The translations under genes were made by a program, and so were the position numbers. A stretch of DNA of 33,616 nucleotides from positions 1 to 33,616 of the forward strand of contig JAIESJ010000285.1 of NCBI GenBank assembly GCA_019746155.1. Direction: 5' to 3'. Each line of letters starts with the position of its first letter. Positions within the stretch are counted from its first letter, which is position 1. This stretch comes from Burkholderiales bacterium. GTDB taxonomy: Bacteria; Pseudomonadota; Gammaproteobacteria; Burkholderiales; SG8-41. Under the pieces are notes generated by a model, which saw nothing but the letters and a program-made list of their open reading frames with translations, had not been told where the DNA came from and searched no databases. Shown one piece after another: positions 19,154-28,825 of the stretch.

Positions 19154-19714
19154 TTAAAACTGGTTGGTCATAGAATCAGGGGCGGGGCCAGGGGGTTCGC
19201 GCCGAATCCAGTAACTTTCCGTCTTGCGATCGAATTTGAGCCTCATGGAGTCCTTGCCGGTCAGGCGCATGATTACCCCCATAGGCGTGATCACGCCGTA
19301 AAACAAAATACCCAGGGCAATGGGGCTGACGATTGCGTGGAGTAGCAGGCCAAAGCGGGTCCACCCACGATTAAGTAATCCCAGAGCCGCAGGCCAGGCT
19401 AATGCCGCTATCAAAAAACCCCCTGCCAGCCCCAGCGCCCAAATACGAAGAGGCTGCTCTCGCAATAAGGGCCATAGCCCAACGAGGGAAAAAAATGCGG
19501 CAAAAACCAGGCCGAATGTGCGGTTGGAAGAACCCTTGACTTCTTCCTGTCGCGATTCTGTCGAGTGGATGCCGTCCTGACCGGAAGCGTCGGCAATCAA
19601 GGATTTTTTCAAGTCATCACCTGTCGGTATCCCAAAGTCCCGCCTGATCAAAACGGGGGCAGCTCCCGTTCCTGCTTCCCAAGAAAATCCTTCAATTCCA
19701 GGTATTGCAGCCAT
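19154..19714 (-). CDS. SxtJ-like membrane protein (start uncertain)
   Basis: 'RTFGLVFAAFFSLVGLWPLLREQPLRIWALGLAGGFLIAALAWPAALGLLNRGWTRFGLLLHAIVSPIALGILFYGVITPMGVIMRLTGKDSMRLKFD' fits the SxtJ pattern. The upstream extension overlaps the neighbouring CDS, so the true start is probably downstream of 19714. Confidence 0.8.
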   Translation of the reverse strand: MAAIPGIEGFSWEAGTGAAPVLIRRDFGIPTGDDLKKSLIADASGQDGIHSTESRQEEVKGSSNRTFGLVFAAFFSLVGLWPLLREQPLRIWALGLAGGFLIAALAWPAALGLLNRGWTRFGLLLHAIVSPIALGILFYGVITPMGVIMRLTGKDSMRLKFDRKTESYWIRREPPGPAPDSMTNQF

Positions 19715-21429
19715 AGCTTCTGATTCATCGAACTCAGGACACCCAGCTCGCCTCTTGACCGCACGCGCGAGGCGTAAACCTTAAAAAGATCCTCGACAGG
19801 AGCGGATTCCAATGTTTTCTTGGCTTTTGTAATTTCCATGGAAGACAACGCATTCGTCCCGTTTAAAAGCCATTGCTCGCGAAGATGATAGGCAGGCGTT
19901 AGCGCCGCAGACACTTCATCCAACAACAACACGCCTTTCAATACGCCATCCAGCCACGCCAAGTTATCACGAAACTTTGCGGAAGGCGCTTTTTCCCTGA
20001 GCCGCCCCACAACCAAAGCCCTTTCTTTATACCTTTCGTGGAACGCTTCATTCAGCCTCCCCCAAGCGGGATCGTAAGGAAGATACTCGGGCGATGTTAA
20101 CGCCGCAAACCAATGCTCCTTGTCCATTTTTATCAACAGCGGTGCCAGTTCTTTGACCGCTCCATCGCCATATTCATTTTTCACATATTGCTTGTAAAAA
20201 GCGTCCACACTGGGCGCCGCATCGGGATTCCTTGCAAATAATGCAAATGCTTCGAAATTCGCCTTAATGTCCTCGGTTCGCCAATGCACCGCGATTACGC
20301 CCCGCGCTCCCTGCTTACGCGCAAGTAGAACCTGGTCGTGCATCAGGGAAACACGCTCCTGCGGGTGCCACAACTGGTAATCGCCCTCGAGCCACGGCAT
20401 GACCCAAACCTCGCGGCGCTTCGCAATCTCGCCCAAAACAGCGGGCTGCGGCAACTGCCCCCACAATGGATTCAGGCAGGTGAACACGATGTCCTTTGGC
20501 AACCCCCTGTCGAGGCCCGCGAGAATCCCTTCCAACTGGTTTTTCCCTCCCCAGCCGCCAATAACCATCGTGGTATCCGGCGATCGTTCCTTCAGGTAAT
20601 CATGTGCCGCGCGGATGTACGCCAGTGACCAGACGCCCCTGAACACCATGTTACGGTCCGCGCCCGGGAACAGGCCACCATCCCTGTCCATCAACGCCTG
20701 CATTCGGGTCGATAAGGGTTCGTTCGGATTAACCTCGTGCTCCTGCAGCCAGAGCCAAATTTGATCCAACCCTGGATACGCAACGAGAAGATCGTCGATT
20801 GTCCGATACAGGATTTCGAGGGAGGCCGGGTGCGTTGGATCCGGCAGCATGTTCGACATGTAGCTATCGAATGGCACAACCGAAAACAGCTCAGGAGGAT
20901 AAACGCCGAATTCAAATCCCATTGCAACGCGAATACCGCGCGCGTGCGCCATTTGTATGACCTGCCGGATCAACGACTGCGCATACTCGTAACGCTGGCT
21001 GGGTGTTTTTGCCATGACTGCGGCATCCGAACCGAAAGCGGTCGCGCCCGGCGGCAACTTGAAAAGACTCCCCGTTCCGAAGGCAAAGTCTTTCACCTCC
21101 ATCGGCCTGTATCCCCAACGCGCGGTCAGGGACGTATCGTACCCTGCTTCCGGTAGCACATTGCGGTACTCTATCCTGATCATGGGCTCAACATAGTTCA
21201 TGTATCTTTGAGTACCTCCCGTATAGTTATGTAATACAAGGAGGTTCAAACCCTGGCTCTGCATCCAGTCCAGATAGCGCTCGTAGTCCTTTTCGTTCCA
21301 GGCAGTCGGCCCCGAAAGAAAGTTATGCCATGGCATTGCTCCGCGAACGGTAAATGGCGAATCGGTGCTCTGCCCGGCGTACGATGGGCAAACTAACATG
21401 ATCATCAAGACGAAAATAAACTTTGCCAT
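19648..21429 (-). CDS. Secreted glycoside-hydrolase-like (TIM-barrel-like) protein
   Basis: 593 aa; signal peptide 'MAKFIFVLMIMLVCPSYAG'; 'ARGIRVAMGFEFGVYPPE', 'DQIWLWLQEHEVNPNEP', 'GARGVIAVHWRTEDI' suggest a sugar-acting (beta/alpha) barrel. Confidence 0.6.
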   Translation of the reverse strand: MAKFIFVLMIMLVCPSYAGQSTDSPFTVRGAMPWHNFLSGPTAWNEKDYERYLDWMQSQGLNLLVLHNYTGGTQRYMNYVEPMIRIEYRNVLPEAGYDTSLTARWGYRPMEVKDFAFGTGSLFKLPPGATAFGSDAAVMAKTPSQRYEYAQSLIRQVIQMAHARGIRVAMGFEFGVYPPELFSVVPFDSYMSNMLPDPTHPASLEILYRTIDDLLVAYPGLDQIWLWLQEHEVNPNEPLSTRMQALMDRDGGLFPGADRNMVFRGVWSLAYIRAAHDYLKERSPDTTMVIGGWGGKNQLEGILAGLDRGLPKDIVFTCLNPLWGQLPQPAVLGEIAKRREVWVMPWLEGDYQLWHPQERVSLMHDQVLLARKQGARGVIAVHWRTEDIKANFEAFALFARNPDAAPSVDAFYKQYVKNEYGDGAVKELAPLLIKMDKEHWFAALTSPEYLPYDPAWGRLNEAFHERYKERALVVGRLREKAPSAKFRDNLAWLDGVLKGVLLLDEVSAALTPAYHLREQWLLNGTNALSSMEITKAKKTLESAPVEDLFKVYASRVRSRGELGVLSSMNQKLWLQYLELKDFLGKQERELPPF

Positions 21430-21460
21430 AACCGTCCCTCAAACCATCCGATCTGCACGA

Positions 21461-22567
21461 TCAGAACAAACAGCCACCGAAGTAACCAAAATATATGCGG
21501 GTAAGCGATTTATTCAGCGAGCTCGGAAGAAGGTGCAAAATTAAAGGTACAAATGGAAAATGCTTTATCAACAGCATTGGAGAATTGCCCCGCACATCAT
21601 TGAATATCTCTGAAATGAGCTTCTTGCGCGTACGCATGTTGCCTCGATAATGCAAAGCTAACCATGTTATTGGTCCATTGAACCCCAACGCGCCCCGGTA
21701 AAACGCGATCTTCGCCTCTGCAACAAACTTATGGCGTTCCAGCTCGACCCTCGAAGCCGCAAACTCAACCGCCTCAAGAAAATGCGTTTTATACTCATGA
21801 TAAACATGCCCCTGCTCCGATGCCAGGGAACGCTGTGTGCCCATGTAGAACCGATAAAGGACCATCGGCTCATCAATATAGCAAACTTCGTCCGCTTCAG
21901 ATAAAGCCTTGAAAAGGAACAATCCGTCACTCATCGTGGTTAAATGTGTCGGGAAACATCCGACTCTTTGTAACAGGTTTTTCCTCACCACTAAACCCGT
22001 TACCATCGGTGGAATCACGGTTCCACCAAAGGTCGCATCATTGGTCGTCAGCCACCGTCCGACATAATCAATGCCCTTAATTCTTACTGGCCGAGAGCTT
22101 TTTTTTCTTGCAGATACCTGGCGGATGGCGCGTCCGCCATGATCAATAAGCTGTCGCGCGAACCATATTGCCTCGACGCAGCTATCGTCCAGCAATTTCT
22201 CATCCATTAACTTTTCAAGAAAGTCCGGATTGAGCAAATCATCGTCATGCAAAAAAACCAGCCATTCTCCCGATGATTTTTCAATCAGGTTATTCAGATT
22301 GAAAAACTGCCCATGGACTTGATTTTTATAGATGCGCACAGCGCCGTTGGCAGTGGTTTCAGGGGATAGTTCTGCACGCAAATCCCCTGATTCCTCATCA
22401 TCGGATACGATGATTTCATAAGTAACCCGCGGCAAACCCCGAAGGAAAAGGATCGATTTCAGCGCAGCACTCAGCAAGTCCTTGCGCCTGCAAGTAGGGA
22501 CGCAAAATGAGATCAGCGGAGGATCGGCAGTTTTGGTGTATTCCGGCGGTTTCTTGTAAGACCTCAT
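21461..22567 (-). CDS. Glycosyltransferase family 2
   Basis: 368 aa; 'PLISFCVPTCRRKDLLSAALKSIL', 'GEWLVFLHDDDLLNPDFLEKLM'. Confidence 0.88.
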   Translation of the reverse strand: MRSYKKPPEYTKTADPPLISFCVPTCRRKDLLSAALKSILFLRGLPRVTYEIIVSDDEESGDLRAELSPETTANGAVRIYKNQVHGQFFNLNNLIEKSSGEWLVFLHDDDLLNPDFLEKLMDEKLLDDSCVEAIWFARQLIDHGGRAIRQVSARKKSSRPVRIKGIDYVGRWLTTNDATFGGTVIPPMVTGLVVRKNLLQRVGCFPTHLTTMSDGLFLFKALSEADEVCYIDEPMVLYRFYMGTQRSLASEQGHVYHEYKTHFLEAVEFAASRVELERHKFVAEAKIAFYRGALGFNGPITWLALHYRGNMRTRKKLISEIFNDVRGNSPMLLIKHFPFVPLILHLLPSSLNKSLTRIYFGYFGGCLF

Positions 22568-22740
22568 TTATTTTCCGTCTCGTAATTCATGGTGCCGCGA
22601 GGATCCTGCGTGAGCACAACGCTTACTTTGGCTATCGTTACAACGCATTCGTATGCCTTAAAGGATCTTTTTTAGATGACTTAATCCAAAAATGAACATC
22701 TGCAAGACCGGAGTGACATTTTTTCTGAGAATACCTTTGT

Positions 22741-24079
22741 GCCTCTTTTGAATTTCGAGTGGGTAATGCTTCATATCAGGCGGCTGATGCGGCATGATTG
22801 CATTCCCTATTTCTTGTGAGCGCATAACGATGCAGAACCAACTGTTTGAAGCTGCTCTGGGCATTGTCGATCCTTGGTACGTTCAAGGCGTTGACTTCGA
22901 TGCCGCCCGGAAGACACTGTCCATCCGTATTGATTTCACCGCGGGCAGCCGCTTTGCCTACCCAGGCACCGAGGGATTGCATCCTGCCCACGACACGCAG
23001 ACCAAGCGGTACCGGCATTTGAACTTTTTCCAGCACGAGTGTCATCTGGAGGTCCGCGTGCCGCGGATTAAGCTGTCAGACGGCCGTGTCGTCCTGGTCG
23101 AGCCAGACTGGGCCGGCAAGCTGTCCGGCTTCACCTTGCTGTTCGAGGCGCTGGTGCTCACCCTGGCCCGCCAGATGCCATTCGCGGCGGTCGCCCGAAC
23201 CGTCGGCGAGTCCTGGCATCGCGTGTACGCCATTTGTGCCAAATATGTCGATCTGGCCGTGGAAGCCGCCGACCTGTCCGAAGTTCGCACGGTTGCCATT
23301 GACGAGACTTCCTGCCAACGCGGGCACAACTATCTGACCCTGGTTGCCGATGCGGTGAAGCGCCAGGTCATCTTCGTCACCGAAGGGCGGGACGCCCAGA
23401 CCATCAAGTCGTTTGCCCAGCACTTGGCCGCACATGGCGGTGATGCCGGCCAGATCGATTCCGCCAGCATCGACATGTCGCCCGCCTTCATCAAGGGCGT
23501 CGAGGCCAACCTGCCCAATGCCCGCATCACCTTCGACAAGTTCCACGTCATCGCCCATGCCTCGACCGCCGTGGACAAGATGCGCCGCGCCGAGCAGAAG
23601 ACGGAGCCCGCGCTGAAAGGGCTGCGCTGGGTGTTGCTCAAGGACAGAAAGAACCTGTCCGCCACCCAGGCCGCTGACCTGGATGCCCTGATCGCCCAGA
23701 TCACCACCAAGCGCACCGCCCGTGCCTGGCTGTACCGGGAGCAGCTGCGGGAAATCCTCGACCGTAAACAAATCAATGTCGTGTCCGCCATGCTGGCCCA
23801 ATGGTGTACCAATGTGATGCGCTCCAAGGTGGAACCCATGAAGGAGGTCGCCAGAATGATCCGCAACCATTTCGACGGCATCGTGGCCTGGGCCCAGACC
23901 CGGCAGACCAACGGCTTCCTCGAAGCGCTCAATGGGTTGTTTCAGGCGGCCAAACGTAAAGCACGCGGCTATTCCAGCATGAATACCATGCGCACCGTGA
24001 TCTTCCTCATCGCCGGCAAGCTCGATTTCCATAGGTTCAACCCGCATGCCGCTTAACCCACTCGTTTTTTAAAAGAGCC
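22741..24079 (+). mobile_element. ISL3-family insertion sequence, apparently complete
   Basis: TIRs GCCTCTTTTGAATTTCGAGTGGGT (22741-22764) and revcomp right end GGCTCTTTTAAAAAACGAGTGGGT (24056-24079), 19/24 matches; exact 8-bp direct repeats ACCTTTGT at 22733-22740 and 24080-24087. Confidence 0.92.
22794..24056 (+). CDS. ISL3 family transposase
   Basis: 420 aa intact ORF; 'VRTVAIDETSCQRGHNYLTLVADAVKRQVIFVTEGRD', 'SIDMSPAFIKGVEANLPNARITFDKFHVIAHASTAVD', 'NGFLEALNGLFQAAKRKARGYSS'. A later start at 22830 (MQNQLFEAALG) is also plausible. Confidence 0.95.
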   Translation: MIAFPISCERITMQNQLFEAALGIVDPWYVQGVDFDAARKTLSIRIDFTAGSRFAYPGTEGLHPAHDTQTKRYRHLNFFQHECHLEVRVPRIKLSDGRVVLVEPDWAGKLSGFTLLFEALVLTLARQMPFAAVARTVGESWHRVYAICAKYVDLAVEAADLSEVRTVAIDETSCQRGHNYLTLVADAVKRQVIFVTEGRDAQTIKSFAQHLAAHGGDAGQIDSASIDMSPAFIKGVEANLPNARITFDKFHVIAHASTAVDKMRRAEQKTEPALKGLRWVLLKDRKNLSATQAADLDALIAQITTKRTARAWLYREQLREILDRKQINVVSAMLAQWCTNVMRSKVEPMKEVARMIRNHFDGIVAWAQTRQTNGFLEALNGLFQAAKRKARGYSSMNTMRTVIFLIAGKLDFHRFNPHAA

Positions 24080-24125
24080 ACCTTTGTAGTACCTGCGTAT
24101 CTCCAGCCATTTACAAAATCTCTTT

Positions 24126-26354
24126 TCATATGTTGGATTTACATGTTTTCGCGGTCAATGACCGCCGGCGACAAAATGCGTATCCGACGATCAACAGGCC
24201 GATACCGCTGATCAGCATCAGCAAGGATAAAAATACCTGGGGAATAAAAACAAGAAAAATCTTCGCTCGGCATCCGCTTTCCGGTTTAACGCCGCCGGAC
24301 GCATCGACACACTGGCGCCGGACCGACCAATGATTGAATCCGCTGTCCGCCCGCTTTTCCAGCCTGAAATCGTTGTGCCTATCTTTTTCTCTGCCGGCGG
24401 CGCCGAGGATAAATTCTCTCAGCGAAATCTTCAACAGCTCCCTTAAGTTATCGACGCTGAATGCATGCCAGCTTCTTGAGTTTGCCGTTTTCAAAACCAA
24501 ATCAAACGAACTGGAACGGATCATGTCTGGGTCGATCTCATATATGGTATCCAGGTATTTCCGGTAACGTATTTTAGAATTCACCAATCCATTTCCCGCG
24601 CGGACCTCTATAGGCGAAATGTTGTCGCCACCATTGATCAGAAAAATCCTGTAAAGCCCGTTATTGAATACTTCGCTCACTGATCGAATAGCCAACAGCC
24701 CGGAGAAATCCCTCCCGGCACTTTGGTTCAACAAATTTACGACAATATAGCGAACCCCCAGTTGCCGTAAGTAGGATACGTCTCCGGTGGCTTCGAAATC
24801 GTCGGTGAGATCGGAAATATATTTGGCCGTAATACTTTTAGCACCCGAAAAATAGACTGGTTGCTTGATAAAATCTGCCAAAGGGTCCCTTAAGAGCACA
24901 GTAAATCCCTTCGGTGTATTGAAAGCGCCGTGCCAGGTTGCGAAGTAAATCGCCGAATTACTGGAAAGGCTGCCAATGTACCGCGCGGCCTCCATGAATG
25001 ACGCATCGAGGGGAAATGCATAGGATCCATTATGGGACAGTTCGCCGTTTGCCCCGCGAATGACGCTCCCTTTTATCAGAACGCCGGCATTCAGGCATGG
25101 GAGCGCCGCCAGGGCAGCGAGCGTAAAAAAGGCGGCTGCCCGTTTCTTGCTTTTCAATAATTCCGAGAACCCCCAGCCGAGCATGACGACAAGGAGAAAA
25201 GCTATGGGCAGGCCGAATTTGGTATCGGGACTTCGGATCAAACCGAATATTGAGATATTTTGAAGTGCTTCGTTGAAAATCCCACCAAATGGCTCCGTGC
25301 CTGCTTTTGCAAAAAACAGGGAAACAAGCAACCCGAACCAGCATGCCCTGACCAAGCCCGCTCCCCGGAAAATCAATAGAACGACAACGCCCATTATAAG
25401 TTGGGCCAGCGCGAATATGACGTAAGGGATCGAAGTGAAATGGCTGGGAAATCCGAGCAGGATGCGTGGCGACCATAACACATAAATTGCCCAGCTTGCA
25501 TACTGAAGCATGGGTGTCAGCACGCCGCCTTGTACTGCGTCAGCCATGGAATTGGCAAGCGGGCCCTCGGCAAACGAGTAGCCGAAAGAATAGCGCTCTA
25601 TGTAGGTCGCAAAGATTGGAACAAGGGCAAGTAAAGCGGCAATCGCCAAAGCAGGAATAAACCTGCGGGCAAGGGTTTTGTACCCGATACCCGGAGAGCG
25701 GTCGAATACAAGGAAACCGAGCAGGGTCGCCGCGACCGGGACGGCGTAGTACGGAGCGAAACCATAAATGGCCAGGCACATGCCCAGAAGCGCAATGTCT
25801 TTCCTTACACGGAGGGCATCCCGGTCCGAGGAAAGCAGGTCCCGAAAGGCGGCCACGGTAAGCGGAAGAACCGCTATTCCAAGCATGTTTACTGCCGACC
25901 AGAACACACCGATGTTGTAATAAACCAATAGAAAAGGCGATAGCGCAAATGCGTACGTCGGAATGACGCTTACTGCACGGGATTTATTTCTCAGCAAACG
26001 GAAAAATCCGAAATGCATCAATATCAGGGCAATTGATAGTAATAACGACAGGTAGACGATCTCTGCCTGTCGCGGATCGAGTCCGAGGCCGTACAGGCCG
26101 GCAAAAGCGACTGAATCAAACCCATTGATCGCAAACAGGATCCCGTTTGGCATGCCGCCATTCAGGTTGCTCAATATATCGAGATTGGCAAGCGCCTGGC
26201 TTCCGGTCAGGGGAAAGTACTGGTCATGAATTAGTAATACCGTGCTGCGGTCGAGCCCCGCAAACTGCATCGCGATCAGTATGGTGCTGACCAGGATGTG
26301 GAATACCGCCCAAAACGGAAATCGCGTCTTCAACGCTCGCAGCGCGATTGTCAT
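24126..26354 (-). CDS. Large polytopic membrane protein, GT-C/YfhO-like
   Basis: 742 aa, many hydrophobic helices, extracytoplasmic C-terminal portion and final TM ('IFLVFIPQVFLSLLMLISGIGLLIVGYAF'). Confidence 0.7.
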   Translation of the reverse strand: MTIALRALKTRFPFWAVFHILVSTILIAMQFAGLDRSTVLLIHDQYFPLTGSQALANLDILSNLNGGMPNGILFAINGFDSVAFAGLYGLGLDPRQAEIVYLSLLLSIALILMHFGFFRLLRNKSRAVSVIPTYAFALSPFLLVYYNIGVFWSAVNMLGIAVLPLTVAAFRDLLSSDRDALRVRKDIALLGMCLAIYGFAPYYAVPVAATLLGFLVFDRSPGIGYKTLARRFIPALAIAALLALVPIFATYIERYSFGYSFAEGPLANSMADAVQGGVLTPMLQYASWAIYVLWSPRILLGFPSHFTSIPYVIFALAQLIMGVVVLLIFRGAGLVRACWFGLLVSLFFAKAGTEPFGGIFNEALQNISIFGLIRSPDTKFGLPIAFLLVVMLGWGFSELLKSKKRAAAFFTLAALAALPCLNAGVLIKGSVIRGANGELSHNGSYAFPLDASFMEAARYIGSLSSNSAIYFATWHGAFNTPKGFTVLLRDPLADFIKQPVYFSGAKSITAKYISDLTDDFEATGDVSYLRQLGVRYIVVNLLNQSAGRDFSGLLAIRSVSEVFNNGLYRIFLINGGDNISPIEVRAGNGLVNSKIRYRKYLDTIYEIDPDMIRSSSFDLVLKTANSRSWHAFSVDNLRELLKISLREFILGAAGREKDRHNDFRLEKRADSGFNHWSVRRQCVDASGGVKPESGCRAKIFLVFIPQVFLSLLMLISGIGLLIVGYAFCRRRSLTAKTCKSNI

Positions 26355-26370
26355 GACATGGCGGGGACGG

Positions 26371-27192
26371 TTATTTGATGCATTTTACGCAAAACACTTC
26401 CGAATTCTTCTGAAAAAAGCGGAATTTCAGCAACCACCCCTCAACAGCCCATAGCGCCGAATACAGCGCCCGGAAAACCGCAAACCGTGAAAGCGGCACA
26501 AAGCGGTCGAACCACGAAAAGAAAAACAGGAACAGATGGCCGTAACTAACCTCTTTCACGGAAAAACCGACCGCTTCGAGCTGGGCAACCACGGCGCCGG
26601 GATCGACTTTGTATTTTTCCGGAATGGCTCCGTCCACGACAAGATCGTCCGAGAATCTCCGTGTCACGAAGCGGGGCGACAAAACGTACAAGCCCCGAAA
26701 CAGCCTGATGATCGGGTTGTCCGAGGAGAGATCGCTGAGAAAAAATTTTCCGCCGGGGCGCAGTTTTGTGTAAATTTCTCGAAAAATCGCTTCATGCTCG
26801 TGTGAATGGTGCAACACGTGCAGAAGATATGCGCCATCCATGCTGCCGTTCGGCAGTTGAGGAATCCTGTTGTTCTCGATTGTGTAAAAAGAGAAGTTGG
26901 GGTATCTCTGTTTTATCCTTTGTATCGCCACATCCGCGATGTCCACGCCAACGAATAAATTCTTTCCAGACGGGTTCGTACTAAAGAATGCGTCGATGGA
27001 CGTTCCGGTACCACATCCATAGTCAAGGATATGTTCTCTGTCGCCCAGCCAGGCAAACCCGGCCGTTTGCTCTTTATTAACGTATTCCAGAAAAAACGGT
27101 GCCACCAGGTCTGGTTTTTCGAGGGCCGCATTTTCGTTGAAGAATCTGAGTTGATCTTTAATGATCTTTGGCTTTTCCCGAGTCATCAGCAT
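26371..27192 (-). CDS. Class I SAM-dependent methyltransferase
   Basis: 273 aa; 'HILDYGCGTGTSIDAF', 'GAYLLHVLHHSHEHEAIFREIYTKLRPGGKFFLSD'. Confidence 0.88.
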   Translation of the reverse strand: MLMTREKPKIIKDQLRFFNENAALEKPDLVAPFFLEYVNKEQTAGFAWLGDREHILDYGCGTGTSIDAFFSTNPSGKNLFVGVDIADVAIQRIKQRYPNFSFYTIENNRIPQLPNGSMDGAYLLHVLHHSHEHEAIFREIYTKLRPGGKFFLSDLSSDNPIIRLFRGLYVLSPRFVTRRFSDDLVVDGAIPEKYKVDPGAVVAQLEAVGFSVKEVSYGHLFLFFFSWFDRFVPLSRFAVFRALYSALWAVEGWLLKFRFFQKNSEVFCVKCIK

Positions 27193-27773
27193 TTCTTTAG
27201 CGTAATTACAACTTCACAAGCGCCCCCAACCCAATAACACCAGACTCTTTCAAAAAACATGGGGGAAAGGCGGATCAGGAAATTAATTAGCCGAACAAAA
27301 GGCCTGGCAATGAGCGGGCACTGATTCGGGTGAATGTATTGCGCATACACCCCTGCATTCGGGTACAGCCCAAAATACTTGATTTCCTTGTGTAATATAT
27401 TGAAACGGACTTTGGAATAGTATTCGTGGTACGCGCCGGCTTCGAATACATCGAAGCTGTAGTAAGCAAAAGGGCGTTTATGCGTGATATCGGTAAAGGC
27501 CCCATTACTTGAGAAATGCGGCACACGCATATATAGAATCCCGCCAGGCCTGAGTATTCGGTGTATCTCCTCCAACTTGGCTACCGGGTCATCGAGATGC
27601 TCAAGCACATGGTAGAAATGGATTTCATCGGCAAAGTCGCTGCTAAACGGGTATGGCGTGACATTCAAGTCATGCACGACATCGACAAACCTCGGTATCG
27701 CTACGTAATCCACGCCAATACTTCCCGGAATGCGGGTTTTCCCGCAACCGAGATTGATAATCACGGGTTTCAC
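27186..27773 (-). CDS. Class I SAM-dependent methyltransferase-like protein
   Basis: 195 aa; 'VIINLGCGKTRIPGSIGVDYVAIP', 'DEIHFYHVLEHLDDPVAKLEEIHRILRPGGILYMRVPHF'. Confidence 0.85.
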   Translation of the reverse strand: MKPVIINLGCGKTRIPGSIGVDYVAIPRFVDVVHDLNVTPYPFSSDFADEIHFYHVLEHLDDPVAKLEEIHRILRPGGILYMRVPHFSSNGAFTDITHKRPFAYYSFDVFEAGAYHEYYSKVRFNILHKEIKYFGLYPNAGVYAQYIHPNQCPLIARPFVRLINFLIRLSPMFFERVWCYWVGGACEVVITLKKC

Positions 27774-28825
27774 GCATCACCCCCGTTTTTTATTGCAATC
27801 ATTTGCTCAGCGCGATTATGGTAGGTATGGTCACGCAATACCCGTCGCCGTCCGGCCTCTATAATTGAATGACGTTCCTCAGGGTGTTTTAGATAATATT
27901 GGACTTTCTCCATCCACTCCCCGGGGTTCTCGGCAATAACCATCTCCTTGTCGCTGTCAAAATAGCGCTTGATGCACGCGACATTATCGACAACCTCGAA
28001 TCCGCCGCATAACGGGATTTTGAAAGTTCGCTCATTACAGTCGCCGCCATAGACTCGCTGATACTCCTCATGCACGTTAATAGAGACTGTGGATGAGGCA
28101 TAAATCCTCGCTTCGTCTTCGAGAGTCAATTTTGGCTTCCGTATCTTCGCCAGGCGCTTGATATTGAAATATTGCCCTGCCCGTTGAACCCAGCCGAGCG
28201 CACGATCCCACTGCGTCCAGTCCTGGCCATAGATACGCAAATCATATTTCCCGCCTAACGGATAAACATAACTCTTGAAGAATTCGCGCTTGTCCGGTAA
28301 ATTGCTTCCGACATAAGAAATGTCTGCAGCGAATTTTTTATCGTAATCAGGCTTCAACAGCGTTTTGTCCGCCGCAAGTGGTATCGTGTGATACTTGTGG
28401 CCGGTGGTTTTTGTGAAGCCATCCATTCTCAGGTCGTCCTGATCAACTACGTGAAAGAAGGCATCGCCCATGGTGCTATTGGCAATCAGTTCGAGTAACT
28501 TCTTATCATCTTTTAGCGAACGCGCTTCGTTTATCCGTATCGCGGACATCGGCGAATTCCAGAAATCTATTTTTACGATAACAAACAACCCCTCTTCTCT
28601 ATGGCGCCGTAACAAATCAAAATCGAGGTATTTCCGGTAATAGTGATGGGTTGCAGTAATAAACAAATCCGGGCGGTAGCTCTCAAGCAAATCAGCCAAG
28701 TTATTATCCGCAGTGAAGGGACGGAATTCGTGTCCAAGATCGATGAACGCATTTTTAAATCCATGGTATATGGTTCTGTGCGCATAAATCGAATCAAGTG
28801 ATGGAATATGGTATAAGACCCTCAT
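27770..28825 (-). CDS. CgeB-like glycosyltransferase
   Basis: 'ARIYASSTVSINVHEEYQRVYGGDCNERTFKIPLCGGFEVVDNVACIKRYFDSDKEMVIAENPGEWMEKVQYYLKHPEER' pattern. ATG 28825 (MRVLYHIPSLDS) overlaps the upstream stop as ATGA and is more likely than the track start at 28921. Confidence 0.82.
   Translation of the reverse strand: MRVLYHIPSLDSIYAHRTIYHGFKNAFIDLGHEFRPFTADNNLADLLESYRPDLFITATHHYYRKYLDFDLLRRHREEGLFVIVKIDFWNSPMSAIRINEARSLKDDKKLLELIANSTMGDAFFHVVDQDDLRMDGFTKTTGHKYHTIPLAADKTLLKPDYDKKFAADISYVGSNLPDKREFFKSYVYPLGGKYDLRIYGQDWTQWDRALGWVQRAGQYFNIKRLAKIRKPKLTLEDEARIYASSTVSINVHEEYQRVYGGDCNERTFKIPLCGGFEVVDNVACIKRYFDSDKEMVIAENPGEWMEKVQYYLKHPEERHSIIEAGRRRVLRDHTYHNRAEQMIAIKNGGDA

Noticed and set aside
23076-24047. 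323-aa minus-strand ORF inside the IS
   Set aside because: Shadow ORF opposite the ISL3 transposase in G/C-rich sequence.
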